This document shows, piece by piece, positions 12,939-16,680 of a stretch of DNA of 16,680 nucleotides; position 1 is the first letter of the stretch, and each line of letters starts with the position of its first letter. The stretch is from Berkiella sp964606325 (lineage in GTDB: Bacteria; Pseudomonadota; Gammaproteobacteria; Berkiellales; Berkiellaceae): contig CAZSGE010000056.1 in the NCBI GenBank assembly GCA_964606325.1, positions 1-16,680 of the forward strand. Direction: 5' to 3'. Both the position numbers and the translations under genes were made by a program. The notes under the pieces were generated by a model that saw only the letters and a list, made by a program, of their open reading frames with translations, did no database searches and was not told the DNA's origin.

Positions 12939-14804
12939 TTACCTTTTAGATGAATCATTTGATTCCTTGTTTGGAGGGGTATGTGGTTTTTTTGCCGAAG
13001 GCATAGAATGTAAAACAAGCTCAGCAGGATCAACATGCCCTAGTAATGTTGCTGCAAACTCCGGATGCTTTCTCAAATATTCTCTTACATTAGGCAACGT
13101 ATGACGATGTTCTCCTTGATGTAACGGTAATACTAGTTTATCAGTGTCATTTTTAGAGCGTGGATCTTTGCTCATCATTGACTTTGTCATTATAAAATTG
13201 GCATATAACTCTTCATCTCTTGCCGCTATTAAAAATCCTAAACGTAGTTGTTTATCGTCCATAATGAATTGATATAAATCAATGGGTAGTTTAGTGTTCG
13301 GATCATTGAATGGTAGAGGGTATGTGCCAGATTGTATGATGTCAAGATCTGCAATGAGATCGTTTTCTAAAATATATCTAATTGATAATGCAATGATTTG
13401 TTTTGTGCTGTCATCAATTGGTGGAACATGATTAGGATCTAACAAGGCTATTTTTGAGACTAATTCATTTGTCACAAAACATTGCGAGCTTGCACTTTTG
13501 CATAGCGCTTTAACTATAATCGGATCAGGTATTTGCATAGGATAAGGGGCTTGAGTCGTTACAGCGTTAAAAGCTTGGTTAATCAGTTGCTTTTGCTCGT
13601 GATGCCTTTGTTCAGGGTTAGTTAAGGATAACCTTTCAAATGGTTCTAACACGCCAGGATATAAAAACAATTCGCTGTCACCGGCATCTATCGAAATCAA
13701 CTGTTGGAAATGAGCAGCAATACTTTCCATTCTTGCGCCCTTTTCAAATAGGTATTTAGCTATTTGCTTTCTTTCTTGTTTATATGTCTCATTGGTTGGT
13801 CCTTGTTTATTCCATTGTTCAAAAGCAAAGGCTAACAAATCTGATGCGCATTGCGCAATTTTATCAGTCCCTGAAATGGTGTCAAAATAATCATCGAGTA
13901 ATTCGCTCGCTTTAAGAGCAAAGGTGTTTGAATCTATTTGAACTTTTGACATGGTTGCAACAGCATCATAAAGCTTAAAGGTCAATGATTGTTGAGCCCG
14001 GACAAATTGAATGTTGTTTTTAATAATTTCAAATATATCAATTGATGAATTAGATGGCTGTTTAATTTTGAATAACCCGATATGATCAGTTTCAAGTAAA
14101 TTAGTAAAAAGTTTATCAATGACATAATTAGGCAGGCGTGAGCCAGGCGAGTTTTGATAGACTGTTTTAGATCTCCCTTGTGAAAATAATCGCTCTGCTA
14201 GCTCTATATGAAACACACGATTGTCTTTCAATTGTAGATCATCTTTCATTTGTATATATAAATCTCTAGCACCATTCACTTCTCCACTACAAAATAAATC
14301 ATGAATTTGATCAATATACATAGCTTGCTGCACAAGAGGATGGCTTATGATTTTTCCTATGTTATGAACAGTTGCCCATTCATAAACAGTCTGAAATGGC
14401 ATTGGCGTTACACTTGTGGGTTCAATGTGAATTTCAACAGATGTTGGACTGGTACTTTCTTGCACAACAAATATTTTCTCAACCTTTAAAAAATTATCCA
14501 CAGTCAGTTCTGCGTCTTTTATTACATTTAAAACTTCATATATTATTTTTGCTCTTGGGGCGTCATCGTCAGAGTTAAAATTTTTAGGCATGGCTGGTTT
14601 GGCTATCAAAGATGCGATCAAACTTAAATGATGGTTATGAAGTAATTGTTTTACTTTTTCTTTTGGAATGCGACCTTTGTATATTCTTTTTATAGTCTCA
14701 AGAATATGAAAGAAGGATTTTTCATTATCTAGCAGTGCAGCTTTTTGTAGTTGAATCTCAAGGCTAGATAAGATATTAAGTTGTGATTGTATTCCGGGTA
14801 ACAT
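12939..14804 (-). CDS. Large unrecognised alpha-helical protein, possible effector
   Basis: This 621-residue protein has no signal peptide or membrane segment. It is helical throughout, with segments such as VIDKLFTNLLETDHIGLFKI, ASELLDDYFDTISG and LPNVREYLRKHPEFAATLLG. The last 20 residues are Pro/Lys/Ser-rich and probably disordered. Parts (for example around 505-530 and 565-590) have a helix-turn-helix rhythm like ankyrin or other alpha-solenoid repeats, but no repeat consensus is clear, so I do not assign a family. GGGGAG lies 8 bases before the ATG, a strong ribosome binding site. It is transcribed alone, divergent from the membrane protein gene and converging on the lysozyme-inhibitor gene. 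Size, lack of family and neighbours suggest a secreted effector; this is inference. Confidence 0.7.
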   Translation of the reverse strand: MLPGIQSQLNILSSLEIQLQKAALLDNEKSFFHILETIKRIYKGRIPKEKVKQLLHNHHLSLIASLIAKPAMPKNFNSDDDAPRAKIIYEVLNVIKDAELTVDNFLKVEKIFVVQESTSPTSVEIHIEPTSVTPMPFQTVYEWATVHNIGKIISHPLVQQAMYIDQIHDLFCSGEVNGARDLYIQMKDDLQLKDNRVFHIELAERLFSQGRSKTVYQNSPGSRLPNYVIDKLFTNLLETDHIGLFKIKQPSNSSIDIFEIIKNNIQFVRAQQSLTFKLYDAVATMSKVQIDSNTFALKASELLDDYFDTISGTDKIAQCASDLLAFAFEQWNKQGPTNETYKQERKQIAKYLFEKGARMESIAAHFQQLISIDAGDSELFLYPGVLEPFERLSLTNPEQRHHEQKQLINQAFNAVTTQAPYPMQIPDPIIVKALCKSASSQCFVTNELVSKIALLDPNHVPPIDDSTKQIIALSIRYILENDLIADLDIIQSGTYPLPFNDPNTKLPIDLYQFIMDDKQLRLGFLIAARDEELYANFIMTKSMMSKDPRSKNDTDKLVLPLHQGEHRHTLPNVREYLRKHPEFAATLLGHVDPAELVLHSMPSAKKPHTPPNKESNDSSKR

Positions 14805-14843
14805 AGTGAAACTCCCCGTAAAATAATGTGAACTACTAAGTTT

Positions 14844-14872
14844 ATGATAAAATGGGCAGATTTATTAAACAA
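14844..14872 (-). promoter_or_regulatory. Candidate sigma-70 promoter of the 621-residue protein gene
   Basis: On the minus strand TTGTTT (14872-14867) and TATCAT (14849-14844) are separated by 17 bases, with the -10 box about 40 bases before the ATG at 14804. The -10 matches TATAAT at five of six positions and the -35 has the TTG core. Confidence 0.4.
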
Positions 14873-15060
14873 TGATGATTGGCATGATGTCGTAAAAGAT
14901 ATGCAATTTAATAGTAATATATTGTTATTTCTTGTAAATTTAACCACGGAAAATAATCACAGTAGCCACAAAGTTTTAAATATCTATACTAGTGATTAGA
15001 GGGTGGTCAAACAAGCTATTACCATTATTGACAAGGCTGTCTATCAAATAGGAAAGCATA

Positions 15061-16332
15061 ATGTCAAACGCAGTACCGTCTATTCCAATCATAATCTTAC
15101 CTTATTTATATGCAATTGCCGATGCTTCAAAACATGAAGCCTGGATGGCTTACATTTATCATGAAAAAATAGTGCCTTATCTGGAAAAAAATGCTAACAA
15201 AATAATATTGGATAATAATAAACTGAACTCAAAAAATCTGTTGTTGCTTCAAGATTATTTGCGTCAAAATAAGCGAGAATACACTTCCAATGAAAGAAAT
15301 TTATTAATTGGTTTTGATAATAGCCTAAAATATCCTAACGCCCTATTGGCGGAAATTGAAAGTTCATTTTATGCTAATATTATTCATCGTGAAAATGGAT
15401 TTTCCATGGATTCATTTTTACCGTTAACATTAAGAAAGCATCTTACGATGATATTGATGATTCAGCTGTTGCTGCATCTTAATAATGCGTTGTCAATTTA
15501 TGAGTTAAATGATGATATTTCCAAAATTGAAGCATTTCAACTTTGGATAAGAAATGAGCTTCATAACAAACTATCCAATAATAAAGCAGCAGCTACCCAT
15601 AAGAAAGATAATTTTACCAATATACACCCTAGCTGGATTTATTATTTTTTTAATGGTGCGCAGCATTCTTTTGTATTTTGCCAAGTAGAATATCTTAATA
15701 TTATCGGTATGATAAAAGATGTGTTTAAAATTATTAACGACTTTAAAAAATATGGATCTAATTTTATAGATGCGACTCATTTGCTAACGGCTGGCTCACT
15801 TAAATTTGTTTTTGGTTTGTTCTTGGTTTCATTGGCGCCTTATCGATTTTTAAGAACATTAGCAAATCATTTTTCAAATTTGTGTTCTATTTATCTGCAA
15901 GAGTTTTTTTTCAAAAGATATCCTACTGTTTCCAAAATATCTCATTGGCATGCTTTCTATTTCACGTTTCAGTTTTTATTTTATGTAGGGCTTGTTTTGA
16001 CATTAGGTTTACCATTAATACCCATTCCTCTTTCATCGATTCCTGAGATTTTTCTTTCGCCTGCAGTGATGTATTTACCTCTTATTTATAGTGGTTCCAT
16101 TTTAAGCGCTTCTTTGCTTTCCAGGATGATTGAAAAAATATCTAGTAATGAAGCACAAATCCTTGAGAAAGCTGATATGCCTAAGAAACAAGAGTTAACA
16201 TCTCTGGAAAGGATTTCTTTTCCACATTTGATGTTTGATAGGCATTGCGCACAGCAGCAAGACTTTCGTTCGAACAACACAAAGGCGTTAGATTCTTCGC
16301 AAACTCCTAAATGCACTATTAAATTGCATTAA
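15061..16332 (+). CDS. Unrecognised membrane protein
   Basis: This 423-residue protein starts at ATG 15061 with AGGA 7 bases upstream. The first 235 residues are mostly soluble and helical, with hydrophobic stretches at 7-20 and 126-140 (LTMILMIQLLLHLNN). Three likely transmembrane helices follow: about 242-262 (LTAGSLKFVFGLFLVSLAPY), 298-320 and 333-355. The C-terminal 65 residues are polar and probably cytoplasmic. No catalytic motif or known family was recognised. Codon and base use are as AT-rich as its neighbours. It could be an inner membrane protein of the bacterium or a protein inserted into host membranes; the sequence does not say. It is separated from the next gene by 112 bases without a clear terminator. 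Confidence 0.7.
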   Translation: MSNAVPSIPIIILPYLYAIADASKHEAWMAYIYHEKIVPYLEKNANKIILDNNKLNSKNLLLLQDYLRQNKREYTSNERNLLIGFDNSLKYPNALLAEIESSFYANIIHRENGFSMDSFLPLTLRKHLTMILMIQLLLHLNNALSIYELNDDISKIEAFQLWIRNELHNKLSNNKAAATHKKDNFTNIHPSWIYYFFNGAQHSFVFCQVEYLNIIGMIKDVFKIINDFKKYGSNFIDATHLLTAGSLKFVFGLFLVSLAPYRFLRTLANHFSNLCSIYLQEFFFKRYPTVSKISHWHAFYFTFQFLFYVGLVLTLGLPLIPIPLSSIPEIFLSPAVMYLPLIYSGSILSASLLSRMIEKISSNEAQILEKADMPKKQELTSLERISFPHLMFDRHCAQQQDFRSNNTKALDSSQTPKCTIKLH

Positions 16333-16444
16333 AGCTGTATCAATCATGAGTTGTTTTTGCACTTCATTTTTCTACTTGTCGCTATAATTCTTTTAATACG
16401 GGTTTACTATCCTAGATGACCTATGTCTAAATAGTTGATAAATT

Positions 16445-16680
16445 ATGACTTTGTCAAAACCAAAAGATAAAACATTCAGCAAAGGATTTTTTCCTTTTGG
16501 GTTGGTATTGCTTACAGTTACGTTTCTAGTTGTGTTTTTGACTGTTCAACTTAATGATAATAAATATCGAAATGAAGCAATTCAATACTATTTTCAGCAT
16601 GATATCGATAAAGTTGAGTTTCCTCTTTATGTTAAATTCATGCGCAAATATATGCGTGATGATTTTTATTATCATCAGCT
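16445..16680 (+). CDS. N-terminal part of a membrane protein, possibly rhomboid family (runs off the window)
   Basis: The frame from ATG 16445 is open for 78 codons to the window end. A basic N-terminus (about 1-14) is followed by a transmembrane helix (about 15-37, FFPFGLVLLTVTFLVVFLTV). Then come AIQYYFQHDIDKVEFPLYVKF and YMRDDFYYH. In rhomboid-type intramembrane proteases of gammaproteobacteria a first helix is often followed by a similar 'A-x-x-Y-Y-x-x-S-x-L-x-x-I-E-x-P-x-Y' stretch. The catalytic Ser and His would lie beyond the window, so this is a guess from the N-terminus only. A TATAAT at 16383-16388 may be the -10 box, but the nearest TTG-type -35 is 20 bases away. The ribosome binding site is weak. 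Confidence 0.55.
   Translation, partial: MTLSKPKDKTFSKGFFPFGLVLLTVTFLVVFLTVQLNDNKYRNEAIQYYFQHDIDKVEFPLYVKFMRKYMRDDFYYHQ

Overview
The window is AT-rich, densely coded and has short gaps. It reads like an accessory region of a host-associated gammaproteobacterium of the Legionellales type (Legionella, Coxiella, Berkiella and relatives). This is inferred from three things. One is an APH(9)/spectinomycin-phosphotransferase-like protein that closely resembles the Legionella enzyme as I remember it. The others are several large proteins with eukaryotic-type domains (leucine-rich repeats with an F-box-like motif, an OTU-like cysteine protease, a Ser/Thr protein kinase) and periplasmic lysozyme-inhibitor domains. 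No tRNA, rRNA, IS element, CRISPR array or integrase was seen.

Left part (1-1321): the C-terminal end or whole of a small lysine-rich protein, then a leucine-rich-repeat protein with a C-terminal F-box-like stretch. Resistance/acetyltransferase part (1348-5826): an AAC(6')-like acetyltransferase on the minus strand is divergent from a tight plus-strand run. That run holds a small protein with a possible Cys-His-Asp triad, a MidA-like methyltransferase with C-terminal TPRs, an APH(9)-like kinase, a 90-residue unknown and a GNAT acetyltransferase. The last three overlap by 1 and 4 bases and are probably translationally coupled.

Middle part (5890-7622): two unrecognised proteins, divergently transcribed. 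The second has its ribosome binding site and start codon inside a long inverted repeat. A two-way hairpin terminator at 7634-7662 separates it from the next unit.

Effector-like operon (7685-11930, minus strand): an OTU-like cysteine protease with a long Ser/Thr/Pro linker made of 16-residue repeats, followed 19 bases later by a eukaryotic-type Ser/Thr kinase with a large unknown N-terminal region. The two enzymes are unrelated in their catalytic parts but share a C-terminal module of about 66 residues. This is the strongest candidate here for something undescribed: two effector-like enzymes in one operon with the same C-terminal tag.

Right part (12068-16680): an exported three-domain protein (SH3-like, LprI-like, MliC-like) likely to inhibit lysozyme, a large unrecognised soluble protein, an unrecognised membrane protein, and the first 78 codons of what may be a rhomboid-type membrane protein running off the window end.

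All family assignments come from reading motifs by eye; no database search was possible.
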